From DASWHK01 sp036398215 (GTDB lineage Bacteria; Acidobacteriota; UBA890), in NCBI GenBank assembly GCA_036398215.1, contig DASWHK010000193.1:1-11079 (forward strand): a stretch of DNA of 11,079 bases, in the 5' to 3' direction. Both the position numbers and the translations under genes were made by a program. Below, in pieces: positions 1 through 6,363 of the stretch (its first letter is position 1; every line of letters begins with the position of its first letter). The notes below the pieces were generated by a model, which ran no database searches, was not told where the DNA came from, and saw only the letters and a program-made list of their open reading frames with translations.

Positions 1-138
1 CGCGACCATGGGCACGAAACAACGCCTGAGTCCTGTCATACCCCTGCCCTCCTTTCCAAAGAGCGTCACAGATTACGGCCTCGCGAAGCGCACCGCTTCG
101 TGAGGGCATCGGGCCTGGCTGTCCATGGCTAGGCAGGC
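1..138. other. Noncoding flank with two hairpins
   Basis: No plausible gene is seen here. Two strong hairpins are visible. The first pairs 79-90 with 94-105 (12 bp, one G-U pair, 3-nt loop). The second pairs 108-117 with 134-141, with one bulged G; its loop contains CCATGG. Bases 121-125 (GTCCA) can also pair with 144-148 (TGGAC), an alternative or pseudoknot-like pairing. No U-tract follows the first hairpin, so a simple intrinsic terminator is not supported. The segment may be the end of an upstream transcript or the leader of the structured RNA that follows. Confidence 0.5.
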
Positions 139-149
139 CGAGGTGGACG

Positions 150-182
150 TGTGATGGGTCTGGCGCGTGGACCTTGCGGGTG
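150..182 (+). repeat. Direct repeat copy 1 (5' end of the structured RNA)
   Basis: This 33-bp segment recurs at 2304-2336 with 30 identities (differences at 168, 171 and 172). The first 18 bases, TGTGATGGGTCTGGCGCG, are identical. Here it forms the 5' arm of the long stem; bases 153-163 also have a perfect reverse complement at 283-293. Confidence 0.8.
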
Positions 183-469
183 AGGGCAAGGAGAGCCGAC
201 GCAGGCGATGCCGGAGCCATCGTCGAGGAGGCTCGACGCGGCCATCGCCCGCAAGCCCCACGCGCCCGAAGGGTTGCCGCAACCAGACCCATCGGAGTTT
301 CACCACGGGCTGCTAAGAGAGTTGACACTTCGGAAGATCCTTGGATAAAGTACGCACGGGCTCGAGCGGTTTTCAGGGCGAGTTGAACAACAGGCTGTAA
401 ACCTTCGGGGCGGTAAGGCGTTTTCCCCCGCCAACGCCCCCGATCCTGGGGGGACGAAGGCCTGTTCTC

Positions 470-511
470 GTGGCTCACGGGTTTGTCAAAGAACTCGTGA
501 GCCACTCTTTT
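470..511 (+). terminator. Intrinsic-terminator-like hairpin ending the structured RNA
   Basis: Bases 470-479 (GTGGCTCACG) pair perfectly with 496-505. The stem continues inward through a G-U pair to 481-483/492-494 and a second G-U pair, leaving a 6-nt loop (485-490). TCTTTTA follows immediately. This can terminate transcription on the plus strand, and it is also the usual kind of 3' hairpin of an omega RNA. Confidence 0.7.
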
Positions 512-519
512 AGGTGGGG

Positions 520-638
520 GAGGCGAGCAGGGGACACGGCTGCTGCGTTGGGCTTGCTCGGCCTCCTACGCCGTACGATAAGTACGACTCCGTCGGCCTC
601 GCTGCGCCCGCCTTGCATCCGTGTCCCCTGCTCACCTC
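520..638. repeat. Long imperfect hairpin, REP-like palindromic element
   Basis: The outer arms 520-539 and 619-638 are inverted repeats with one mismatch (524/634); the core arm is GAGCAGGGGACACGG. The stem continues imperfectly inward with wobble pairs to a closing CGTAC/GTACG (572-576/582-586) around a 5-nt loop, so the entire 119 bp can fold as one hairpin. It sits directly after the structured RNA. The shape resembles extragenic palindromes mobilised by REP-associated tyrosine transposases, but no transposase gene is present in the window. Confidence 0.6.
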
Positions 639-643
639 TGGAG

Positions 644-877
644 TGGTCAGCCAGGACGGGGCCGCCGAGTCCGGCGGCATCGCTTCGCTCGCCTTGCTTT
701 GGCGTCTCCGGCTCATCGCGGTCATGGTTCGCTCGGGCGGGGCCGCCGACTACCGCGGCATCGCTTCGCTCGCCTTGCTTTGGCGTCTGCGGCTCATCGC
801 GGTCATGGTTCGCCAGGGCGGGGGCGCCGACTACCGCGGCATCGCTTTGCTCGCCTTGCCTTGGCGGTTGAATGGGG
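644..877. repeat. 81-bp tandem repeat, about 2.9 copies
   Basis: Copies begin at 644, 725 and 806, each opening with TGGT and containing a near-identical GCATCGCTTCGCTCGCC core at matching positions. The third copy diverges at about 862. Copies 2 and 3 are more alike over the first half (GACTACCGCGGC), while copies 1 and 2 match over the second half. Because 81 is a multiple of three, open frames run through on both strands; they have no credible start or domain and are judged spurious. A looser relative of the core is at 595-614, inside the adjacent hairpin. Confidence 0.8.
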
Positions 878-1012
878 TCTTGGGGCGTTTTGTGTGGTTG
901 TGGGGTGCGGTGGTAGGCTATCGGGCGCGCCGCGCCGTCGGCCGGCTTTCTTCGCCGGCGGCTTCGCTGGCCCCGCCGATCGTTTCGACCTCAGCATGGA
1001 GAGAGGTACGCC
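878..1012 (+). promoter_or_regulatory. Leader of the aminotransferase gene, with ribosome binding site
   Basis: A purine-rich GGAGAGAGG (998-1006) lies 6 nt before the GTG at 1013 and decides that start. A small hairpin GCCGGC at 941-946/954-959 lies in the leader. The only promoter-like pair I can find is weak (TTGTGT 890-895, 18-nt spacer, TAGGCT 914-919), so the true promoter is uncertain. Confidence 0.45.
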
Positions 1013-2308
1013 GTGTTCGCCGACCGTCTGCAGCGCCTGGGCACCGAGAACGCCTTCAAGCTCGCCGATCACATCGCGCGGGTGCAGGCCGGCGGCCAGG
1101 ATGTCGTCCGCCTGAACCTCGGTGAGCCGGACTTCAACGCGCCCGCCCACGTGGCCGCGGTCGCCAAGGCCCAGATCGACGCCGGCAACGGCCACTATTG
1201 CCACCCGGCCGGGATCGAAGGGCTGAGGCGCGCCATTGCCCGCCAGGTCGGCGAGACCCGGGGGCTCGACGTCGACTGGCGCCGCGTCGTCGTCCATCCC
1301 GGCGGCAAGCCGTCGATCGCCTACAGCCTGCTGACCTACGTGAACCCGGGCGATGAGGTCATCTACCCGAGCCCGGGGTTTCCGGTCTACGAGTCCTGGG
1401 TGACCTTCGTCGGCGCCGAGCCCTTGGCCATGCGGTTGCGGGAATCGGCCGGGTTCGCGATGACCGCCGCCGACCTGGCCGCCCTGATCACCGACAAGAC
1501 CAAGCTGATCATCCTGAACTCACCGGCCAATCCCACCGGCGGGCTGATCGAGGCCGAGGCCCTGGCGGAGATGGCCGAGGTCATCCGCGACAAGGCCCCC
1601 GCCGACGTGCGGATCTACTCGGACGAGATCTACGAGAACATCATCTTCGACGGTCGCAGCCACGCCAGTATCGCCAGCCAGCCGGGGATGGCGGAGCGCA
1701 CGCTGATCGCCTCCGGCCATTCGAAGTCCTTCGCGATGACCGGCTGGCGGCTCGGTTACGTCGTGCTTCCGACGGTCGAGGAGGCGGAGATCTTCAAGAA
1801 CCTCAACATCAACCTGATCTCGTGCACCCCGCCGTTCATCCAGGAGGCCGGCCGGGAGGCGCTGGAGAGCCCCGAGAGCGCCGCCGCGATCGCCCGCATG
1901 GTGGCGGCCTTCGACGAGCGCCGCAAGGTCGTCGTCGAGACCCTCAACGCCACGCCGGGCATCTCCTGCGTGATGCCGAAGGGGGCCTTTTACGTGTTTC
2001 CCAACGTCGCCGGCGCCTGCGAGGCCCTGGGGGCGATAGAGGCGTTCGAAAAGATGCCGCCCGACCAGCAGCGGCGCTCGAGCCCTTCGACCCTCCTGCA
2101 GATGTTCGCGCTCTACCGCCACGGCGTGGCGACGATGGATCGACCATCCTTTTGCAGGATCGGCAGCGACGGAGAGCATTATCTGCGGCTGAGCACGGCG
2201 GCGGACCTCGATCAGCTCGAGGAAGGGCTGGCGCGCCTCGCCGCGACGGTAACCGATGCCGAGGGCTTCGCCGAGTTCGTGGCCCAGCACGCCGCAGTGA
2301 AGATGTGA
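1013..2308 (+). CDS. Class I/II PLP-dependent aminotransferase (aspartate aminotransferase family)
   Basis: A 431-residue cytosolic enzyme that moves an amino group between an amino acid and a 2-oxo acid using pyridoxal phosphate. The fold-type I signatures are all present: N-terminal LNLGEPDFN (about 35-42), PGGKP (96-100), NSPANPTGG (169-177) with Asn173, SDEIY (203-207) with Asp204 and Tyr207, the Schiff-base Lys238 in SGHSKSFAMTGWRLGY, Arg246, and the C-terminal carboxylate-binding Arg392 in YLRLS. The GTG start is chosen for its strong upstream GGAGAGAGG. It is somewhat longer than the usual 390-400 residues because of an extra segment at about 335-365 and a C-terminal tail. It lies 40 bp before a D-2-hydroxyacid dehydrogenase and is probably co-transcribed with it. 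The family is certain; the substrate is not, with aspartate, alanine or serine/glyoxylate all possible. Confidence 0.93.
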   Translation: MFADRLQRLGTENAFKLADHIARVQAGGQDVVRLNLGEPDFNAPAHVAAVAKAQIDAGNGHYCHPAGIEGLRRAIARQVGETRGLDVDWRRVVVHPGGKPSIAYSLLTYVNPGDEVIYPSPGFPVYESWVTFVGAEPLAMRLRESAGFAMTAADLAALITDKTKLIILNSPANPTGGLIEAEALAEMAEVIRDKAPADVRIYSDEIYENIIFDGRSHASIASQPGMAERTLIASGHSKSFAMTGWRLGYVVLPTVEEAEIFKNLNINLISCTPPFIQEAGREALESPESAAAIARMVAAFDERRKVVVETLNATPGISCVMPKGAFYVFPNVAGACEALGAIEAFEKMPPDQQRRSSPSTLLQMFALYRHGVATMDRPSFCRIGSDGEHYLRLSTAADLDQLEEGLARLAATVTDAEGFAEFVAQHAAVKM

Positions 2309-2336
2309 TGGGTCTGGCGCGCGGGTCTTGCGGGTG
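2304..2336 (+). repeat. Direct repeat copy 2 at the aminotransferase stop codon
   Basis: This matches 150-182 at 30 of 33 positions. The shared GTGA here contains the TGA stop codon (2306-2308) of the aminotransferase gene. The match fades just before the GGAGGAGG that serves the next gene. It looks like a truncated copy of the 5' end of the structured RNA, with no counterpart of the rest of the RNA nearby. Confidence 0.7.
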
Positions 2337-2348
2337 GAGGAGGCAGCC

Positions 2349-3380
2349 ATGAGGGTTGGGAAGGTTTTCGTGACCCGTCGGATCCGCGACGCGGGGCTCG
2401 ACATCCTGGTCGAAGGCGGGGCCGAGGTCAGGGTCTGGGAAGGCCCCGAAGACGCCGGCCCGGAGAAGCCGGAGGTCGTCGCCGGTGCCCGGTGGGCCGA
2501 CGTTCTGCTGTCGCTGTTGACCGAGCCGATCGATCGCGAGGTGATGGAAGCCAACCCCTCGTTGCGCGGCATCGCCCAGTTCGCCGTCGGCTATGACAAC
2601 ATCGACGTCGAGACGGCGACCGAGCTGGGCATCCCGGTAAGCAACACGCCCGGGGTGCTGACCGACACGACCGCCGACCTGACCTGGGCGCTGCTGCTGG
2701 CCGCGTCACGCAACATCGTCTCCGGCGACCGCTACATGCGCGGCGGCAACTACAAGCTCTGGGGCCCGAACCTGCTGCTCGGCGAGGATGCGTCGCCGGG
2801 CGGCGACGGGCGCCGCAAGGTGCTGGGAATCGTCGGCTTCGGGCGCATCGGTCAGGCGGTGGCGCGGCGCGCCGTCGGATTCGACATGCGGATCCTCGCC
2901 CATGATCCCTATGCGCGAGAGGCAATCGAAGCCGACGAGCAGGTGGAGTGGGCGGAGCTCGACGAGCTGCTCGCAGCCAGCGACTTCGTCACCATCCACA
3001 CGCTGCTCTCCGACGAGACCCGCCACCTGATCAGCACCGCGGAGCTCGACAAGATGAAGCCGACCGCCTATCTCGTCAACGCCGCGCGGGGTCCGATCGT
3101 CGACGAGGCGGCGCTCGTCGAGGCGTTACGCGCCAACAAGATCGCCGGAGCCGGACTCGACGTCTACGAGCGGGAGCCGGAGATGGAGCCGGGCCTCGCC
3201 GAGCTCGAAAACACCGTTCTGCTCCCCCACCTCGGCAGCGCCAGCCGCGGGACGCGCGACAAGATGGCGTCGATGGCGGCCACCAACGCCGTCGCCATGC
3301 TGCGTGGGGAGAGGGCTCCCAACTGTGTCAACGCCGAGGTCTACGAATCCGCCGCCTACGCCGGGCGCATCGGCAGCTGA
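2349..3380 (+). CDS. D-2-hydroxyacid dehydrogenase, glyoxylate/hydroxypyruvate reductase type
   Basis: A 343-residue NAD(P)H-dependent enzyme predicted to reduce glyoxylate, hydroxypyruvate or a related 2-oxo acid to the D-2-hydroxy acid. It has the split catalytic domain (FAVGYDNIDVETATELGIPV at 78-97, then SNTPGVLTDTTADLTWALLL) and a Rossmann domain with GFGRIG (163-168). Asp186 follows the second strand and favours NADH. The catalytic triad is Arg247 (NAARGPIVDE), Glu276 (YEREPE) and His294 (LLPHLGS). The ATG at 2349 is preferred because GGAGGAGG (2336-2343) sits 5 nt upstream; an in-frame TTG at 2328 lies inside the repeat and has no such site. Pairing with the upstream aminotransferase suggests sequential transamination and reduction, for example serine to hydroxypyruvate to glycerate. 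That pathway is inference; related phosphoglycerate dehydrogenases are less likely because of the length and the match to the glyoxylate reductase group. Confidence 0.92.
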   Translation: MRVGKVFVTRRIRDAGLDILVEGGAEVRVWEGPEDAGPEKPEVVAGARWADVLLSLLTEPIDREVMEANPSLRGIAQFAVGYDNIDVETATELGIPVSNTPGVLTDTTADLTWALLLAASRNIVSGDRYMRGGNYKLWGPNLLLGEDASPGGDGRRKVLGIVGFGRIGQAVARRAVGFDMRILAHDPYAREAIEADEQVEWAELDELLAASDFVTIHTLLSDETRHLISTAELDKMKPTAYLVNAARGPIVDEAALVEALRANKIAGAGLDVYEREPEMEPGLAELENTVLLPHLGSASRGTRDKMASMAATNAVAMLRGERAPNCVNAEVYESAAYAGRIGS

Positions 3381-3423
3381 AGCGGTAGAATTCTCCGCAA
3401 TCGACAGCTTCGAGGGTACGAGC

Positions 3424-3801
3424 GTGCGCTTCACCGAATCAGAGATCGATTGCGCGATGCGGCTGCGCGCGGCGGGACTCCCTTGGGGCCCGGAGCCGGG
3501 CCAGTACGTCTTCGACATCAACGGAATGATGCGCGCCGGCTCGCCGTTCCAGGCCGGGGTCTTCCTGATCAACAGCGCCAACACCTTCGAATCGACGGCC
3601 GGCGGCCAGGAAGCGATGTTCGAGAACTTCGTCTGGCTGCCGACGTGGGAAGACTGCCGCGTCTGGCTACGCGAAAGAGGCGTCTCCGACGAGCGCGTGC
3701 TCGACACGCTGAGAAAGGGTGCGCAGAACGGCTGCACCGACCGTGAGGCCCTGTATGCCCTGATGCTCGAGATCCTCGAAGGGAGCGCCTCTCGAGGATG
3801 A
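3424..3801 (+). CDS. Conserved hypothetical protein, 125 aa
   Basis: A small soluble protein with no signal peptide or membrane segment. I do not recognise a named domain. The sequence, with LPWGPEPGQYVFD (about 20-32), WLPTWEDCRVWLRERGV and a helical C-terminus, resembles hypothetical proteins I have seen beside metabolic genes in planctomycete- and acidobacterial-type genomes; this is from memory and unverified. The GTG at 3424 is chosen because GAGGG (3412-3416) lies 7 nt upstream and because an extended frame would overlap the dehydrogenase. Its TGA overlaps the ATG of the lipoprotein gene (ATGA at 3798-3801), implying translational coupling. The function is unknown. Confidence 0.75.
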   Translation: MRFTESEIDCAMRLRAAGLPWGPEPGQYVFDINGMMRAGSPFQAGVFLINSANTFESTAGGQEAMFENFVWLPTWEDCRVWLRERGVSDERVLDTLRKGAQNGCTDREALYALMLEILEGSASRG

Positions 3802-4700
3802 AGCGAGGTGTACTCTTCGCCCTCGGGCTGGCGGTCCTCCTGCAGGCGTGCGGCCAGACGCCGACGGCCTTCCGACCGCTGCCGTCGGCCCTCGGCGATA
3901 TCCGCGGCGTGGCGATGGGCTTCGAAGGGCTGCTGCCGCTGCAGGAGGGCGAGGGCATCTATGCCGCCTGGATCAACCTCGAGCGCGGTGAGATCGTCGG
4001 GCTGGGGCGCTTCCGGGTCAACGAGAACGGTCGGCCGATCGACGAGAACGGCGACCTCATCGAGAGGTTCGTCGCCGATCAGAATCTCTTCAAGTCCGTC
4101 AGCGTGCTGATCACGATCGAGCCTTTCGGCGCCGTCGGCGGCTCCCCGGGGTCGGCGGTGATCCTACAGGGGCCGGTCATCGAGGGCGTGGCGCAGCTGA
4201 CGGTGCCGTCCCCGCAGGGGGTCCAAGGAGCTCAGGGAAGCTACCGCGTGTTCACGCCCACCGACGGGCCGGGTACCAACGAAGGCTCGGGAGTCTGGGC
4301 GGCCAGCGTCGCCGGCGGCCCGCTGCTGCAGCTGCCGGCGCTGAACAACCTGTACGCCTACGAGCACTACATGGTCATCGACGGCGTCACGCTCACCATG
4401 GGGCGTTTCCTCTCCCCCAACGCCGCTGATTTCATCAACCTCTACAGCGGCTCGGAGCCAGCGCCCGCCTTCCCTGGCGAAGACTTCCTGGTCAACGCCC
4501 CGGCGGGTGTGACGTTTCCCGCCAACCTCGCCGGCGCCCGCCTGATCGTCACCCTGGAGCCGATACTCGACGACACCTCCGACCCATCGCAGCTGGTGAT
4601 CCTCGAGGCCACCCTGCCCGGCAGTGTGGTGGGCGGCGAGACGATCGCGTTGACCAACCGCGTCGCAGACTTCCCGAGCGGAACGGCGGTGATCTTCTGA
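3798..4700 (+). CDS. Lipoprotein with two RskA-like repeats
   Basis: A 300-residue protein with a lipoprotein signal: MKRG, a hydrophobic stretch, then LLQAC with Cys18 as the predicted lipid-anchored residue. The mature part has two similar units, about 42-125 and 181-272. Each has a YxxW/Y-type strand followed by a G-x-GRF turn, and later an L-I-x-x-x-EP motif with a PxxxVIL strand (VSVLITIEPFG at 101-111; RLIVTLEPILDD at 248-259). This pattern recalls the extracytoplasmic C-terminal domain of anti-sigma-K factor RskA. The zinc-binding anti-sigma domain and transmembrane helix of true anti-sigma factors are absent, so an anti-sigma role is not supported. It overlaps its neighbours at both ends (ATGA upstream, TGATG downstream), which ties it to the outer-membrane protein. 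The lipoprotein call is strong; the RskA-like fold is inference. Confidence 0.8.
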   Translation: MKRGVLFALGLAVLLQACGQTPTAFRPLPSALGDIRGVAMGFEGLLPLQEGEGIYAAWINLERGEIVGLGRFRVNENGRPIDENGDLIERFVADQNLFKSVSVLITIEPFGAVGGSPGSAVILQGPVIEGVAQLTVPSPQGVQGAQGSYRVFTPTDGPGTNEGSGVWAASVAGGPLLQLPALNNLYAYEHYMVIDGVTLTMGRFLSPNAADFINLYSGSEPAPAFPGEDFLVNAPAGVTFPANLAGARLIVTLEPILDDTSDPSQLVILEATLPGSVVGGETIALTNRVADFPSGTAVIF

Positions 4701-5389
4701 TGGTCAACGGGCGCGGCGCGATGACCGCAGCGGCTCTGGCGGCGCTGCTACTGGCGCCCGGCGCCGCCGCCGAGGCGTCGCCAGTGCCTTACGGGATGAT
4801 CGCCGGCGCCACTGCGCCGCTGATCGCGCAGTTGCAGGCGTCCGCGCAGCCGCAGCAGCAGGAGCCGGAGCGACCGCCGCCGGTCGTAGACCCGGCCGAC
4901 GGACCGGTGTTCTCGATCATGGGAGGGTCGGTGTTCTCCGGGTCGAGCTCCTTTCAAGCCGGCGCCGCGTTCGCCTATTTCTTCGGGGCCAAGGCCAACT
5001 TCGGCTTCGAGGTCGAGGGCACGGCGACGTTGGGGCCCGGCGGCCGCGTCGCCCAGGGGATGGGGAGCTTCGTCCTGCAAGCCGGCGCCCGGACCTCGAA
5101 GTTCGTGCCCTACGTCGCCTTCGGCGGCGGTTACCTACAGGCCAAGACCAACCTGCCGAAAGCAACCCAAGAGGTGCTCGACAGCCTCGGGATCCAGCCC
5201 GAGCCCATCAGCGAGACGGCGCCACTCATCCAGTTCGGAGGCGGCGTTCGCTTCTACGTCAGGCCGAAGCTCGCCTTTCGAGCCGATGTCCGCTTCGCGC
5301 AGGTGATCCTGGACCTGGACGCGGAGGGCTTTTCGGATCGGTTGTTCCCGATGCGCCGGCTCGCCGGGATGATCAGCTGGGACTTCTAG
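4700..5389 (+). CDS. Outer-membrane beta-barrel protein
   Basis: A 229-residue exported protein. The N-terminus has a hydrophobic signal (AALAALLLAPGAAAEA) with likely cleavage around residue 24-26, then a Gln/Pro-rich linker (about 44-63). From about 68 onward there are alternating amphipathic strands rich in Gly and aromatic residues (FGFEVEGTATLG, FVPYVAFGGGYLQ, LIQFGGGVRFYV, LAFRADVRFAQV). It ends in Phe (MISWDF), the usual C-terminal signature for BAM-dependent barrels. The size suits an 8-stranded OmpX/OmpA-like barrel. The start ATG overlaps the previous stop by one base; an in-frame ATG at residue 8 would also give a signal peptide. It is probably made with the lipoprotein upstream, suggesting an envelope pair. 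The gene ends 5 bp from the convergent lpxA with no terminator visible between them. Confidence 0.82.
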   Translation: MVNGRGAMTAAALAALLLAPGAAAEASPVPYGMIAGATAPLIAQLQASAQPQQQEPERPPPVVDPADGPVFSIMGGSVFSGSSSFQAGAAFAYFFGAKANFGFEVEGTATLGPGGRVAQGMGSFVLQAGARTSKFVPYVAFGGGYLQAKTNLPKATQEVLDSLGIQPEPISETAPLIQFGGGVRFYVRPKLAFRADVRFAQVILDLDAEGFSDRLFPMRRLAGMISWDF

Positions 5390-5394
5390 GCCGA

Positions 5395-6183
5395 TCAGCG
5401 AGGGCGCGCGAAGCCCCGCTCCGAGCTCGCCACGAAGCGCACCAGCTCGGCGATCTCCTCGGCGCCCGGCTCTGCTGCGGCCAGGTCCCGCAGCAGGTCG
5501 AGCCGCCCGGCCAGCGACGTCCCGTGGCCGAACAGGATCCGGTACGCCCTTTTCAGCATGCGCATGCTGGTTTTCGACGCTGCGGACCTCTGCAGGCCCA
5601 CGGTATTGAGACCCCTGGGCCGAGCCGGGTGCCCATCGGCCAGACAGAACGGCACGATGTCCTGGCGCACGGCGCTGCCGCCACCGATCATCGCCAGGCG
5701 GCCGATGCGGGTGAACTGGTGGACGACGACGTTACCTGACAAGAACGCGCCGTCGCCGACCACGACGTGGCCCGCCATCATCACCCCGTTGGCGACCATC
5801 ACCCCGTCGCCAAGGACGCATTCGTGAGCGACGTGCGAGGTTGCCATCAGCAAGCAGTCGCTGCCCACGACCGTGTCGCGTCCGGGGGCGACGCAGCGAT
5901 GGACCGTCACGTATTCGCGGATCACGGTGCGATCGCCGATCGTGACGCCGCTCTCGCCACCCCGGAACTTGAGGTCCTGGGGCGTTCCGCCGAGCACCGC
6001 TCCGGCACCCACGTCGACCTGGGCGCCGACCCGCGTGCCGGCAAAGAGCAGCGCGTTGGGACCGATCCGGGCCCCGGCGCCGACGACCACCCCGGATTCG
6101 ATCATCGCGCCCGCGGCGACCTCTACGTCATCGGCGAGCTCGGCATCCCGGTGCACCCGGGCGGCAGCATCGACAACCGGCAT
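5395..6183 (-). CDS. lpxA: UDP-N-acetylglucosamine O-acyltransferase (LpxA)
   Basis: A 262-residue cytosolic enzyme, the usual LpxA length, catalysing the first step of lipid A synthesis by acylating UDP-GlcNAc from acyl-ACP. Residues 1-190 are hexapeptide repeats of a left-handed beta-helix. Diagnostic features are PQDLKF (68-73, with the substrate Lys72), IREYVTVHR (88-96), SHVAHECVLG (116-125) with His120 at the catalytic position, GNVVVHQFTRIG (150-161), VPF..ADGHPARPRGLN (about 177-193) and a helical C-terminus. One oddity is VHRCV where most LpxA proteins have a HRGT-type sequence. The ATG is preceded by AGAGGGG. It stands alone rather than in the common lpxD-fabZ-lpxA-lpxB cluster. The candidate sigma-54 promoter about 300 bp upstream would drive it. 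A non-lipid-A hexapeptide acyltransferase is possible but less likely. Confidence 0.88.
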   Translation of the reverse strand: MPVVDAAARVHRDAELADDVEVAAGAMIESGVVVGAGARIGPNALLFAGTRVGAQVDVGAGAVLGGTPQDLKFRGGESGVTIGDRTVIREYVTVHRCVAPGRDTVVGSDCLLMATSHVAHECVLGDGVMVANGVMMAGHVVVGDGAFLSGNVVVHQFTRIGRLAMIGGGSAVRQDIVPFCLADGHPARPRGLNTVGLQRSAASKTSMRMLKRAYRILFGHGTSLAGRLDLLRDLAAAEPGAEEIAELVRFVASSERGFARPR

Positions 6184-6363
6184 CGTGCCCCTCTGGCAAG
6201 CCGGGGTGAGGACCCCGATTGGGCCGCAATTCTCAACGGGTAATTACCGCCGGCTCTGCGGCACGCGACGTGTGGAAGAGCGCTGGCGACAGGATCCTAC
6301 CAGCCGCGCGAGGTTCGTCAGCGCCCCCAGCCAACCATGGCAGGCCGTGGTGCACGCAAGACG

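Larger units (their letters stand above)
139..512 (+). ncRNA. Large structured RNA, candidate HEARO / IscB-type omega RNA
   Basis: What is seen: a long-range stem made of 153-163 with 283-293 (11 bp), 164-170 with 258-264 (7 bp) and 173-180 with 248-255 (8 bp). It is capped by a nested hairpin of 206-210/243-247, 211-213/239-241 and 221-227/232-238. A core at 294-388 follows, then a domain closed by 389-395/460-466 and 402-407/455-460 that contains hairpins 409-413/428-432 and 437-441/448-452. A terminator-like hairpin at 470-505 ends it. What is known: omega RNAs carry a roughly 16-nt guide at the 5' end followed by a structured scaffold, and HEARO elements sit after ATGA or GTGA. Here GTGA is at 151-154, so 139-154 would be the guide. 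From memory, OgeuIscB omega RNA shares similar short elements in the same order: GGCUG, then GACA with UUCG, ACGCAC, GGGGGRACRA, and a 3' hairpin with UUUUA. No IscB gene follows, so it would be stand-alone or a relic. The family assignment is inference; that this is a structured RNA is much firmer. Confidence 0.6.

Noticed and set aside
322..351. Sigma-70-like promoter TTGACA, 18-bp spacer, TAAAGT
   Set aside because: It would drive a transcript of about 150 nt ending at the 470-511 hairpin, but it lies inside the presumed conserved core of the larger folded RNA, where the same bases look structural (a CTTCGGAAG mini-hairpin). It was kept only as an alternative explanation.
174..386. 70-residue plus-strand frame and an opposite-strand 77-residue frame at 73-306
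   Set aside because: Both lie within the folded RNA region, are Arg/Ala-rich with no recognisable domain, and have no ribosome binding site that I can support.
139..512. RNase P RNA, tmRNA, SRP RNA or group II intron
   Set aside because: I could not find their signature sequences: the RNase P GAGGAAAGUCC core, a tmRNA tRNA-like 3' CCA end, the SRP GGAAG tetraloop motif, or an intron domain V with a GAAA loop.
514..1125. 203-residue plus-strand open frame and overlapping open frames through the 81-bp repeats
   Set aside because: The frames stay open because the repeat period is a multiple of three and the GC content is high. They cross the palindrome and run into the aminotransferase gene, and the composition shows no domain.
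1520..2572. 350-residue minus-strand frame opposite the aminotransferase gene
   Set aside because: It is an antisense shadow typical of GC-rich genes. The plus-strand protein has every family motif.
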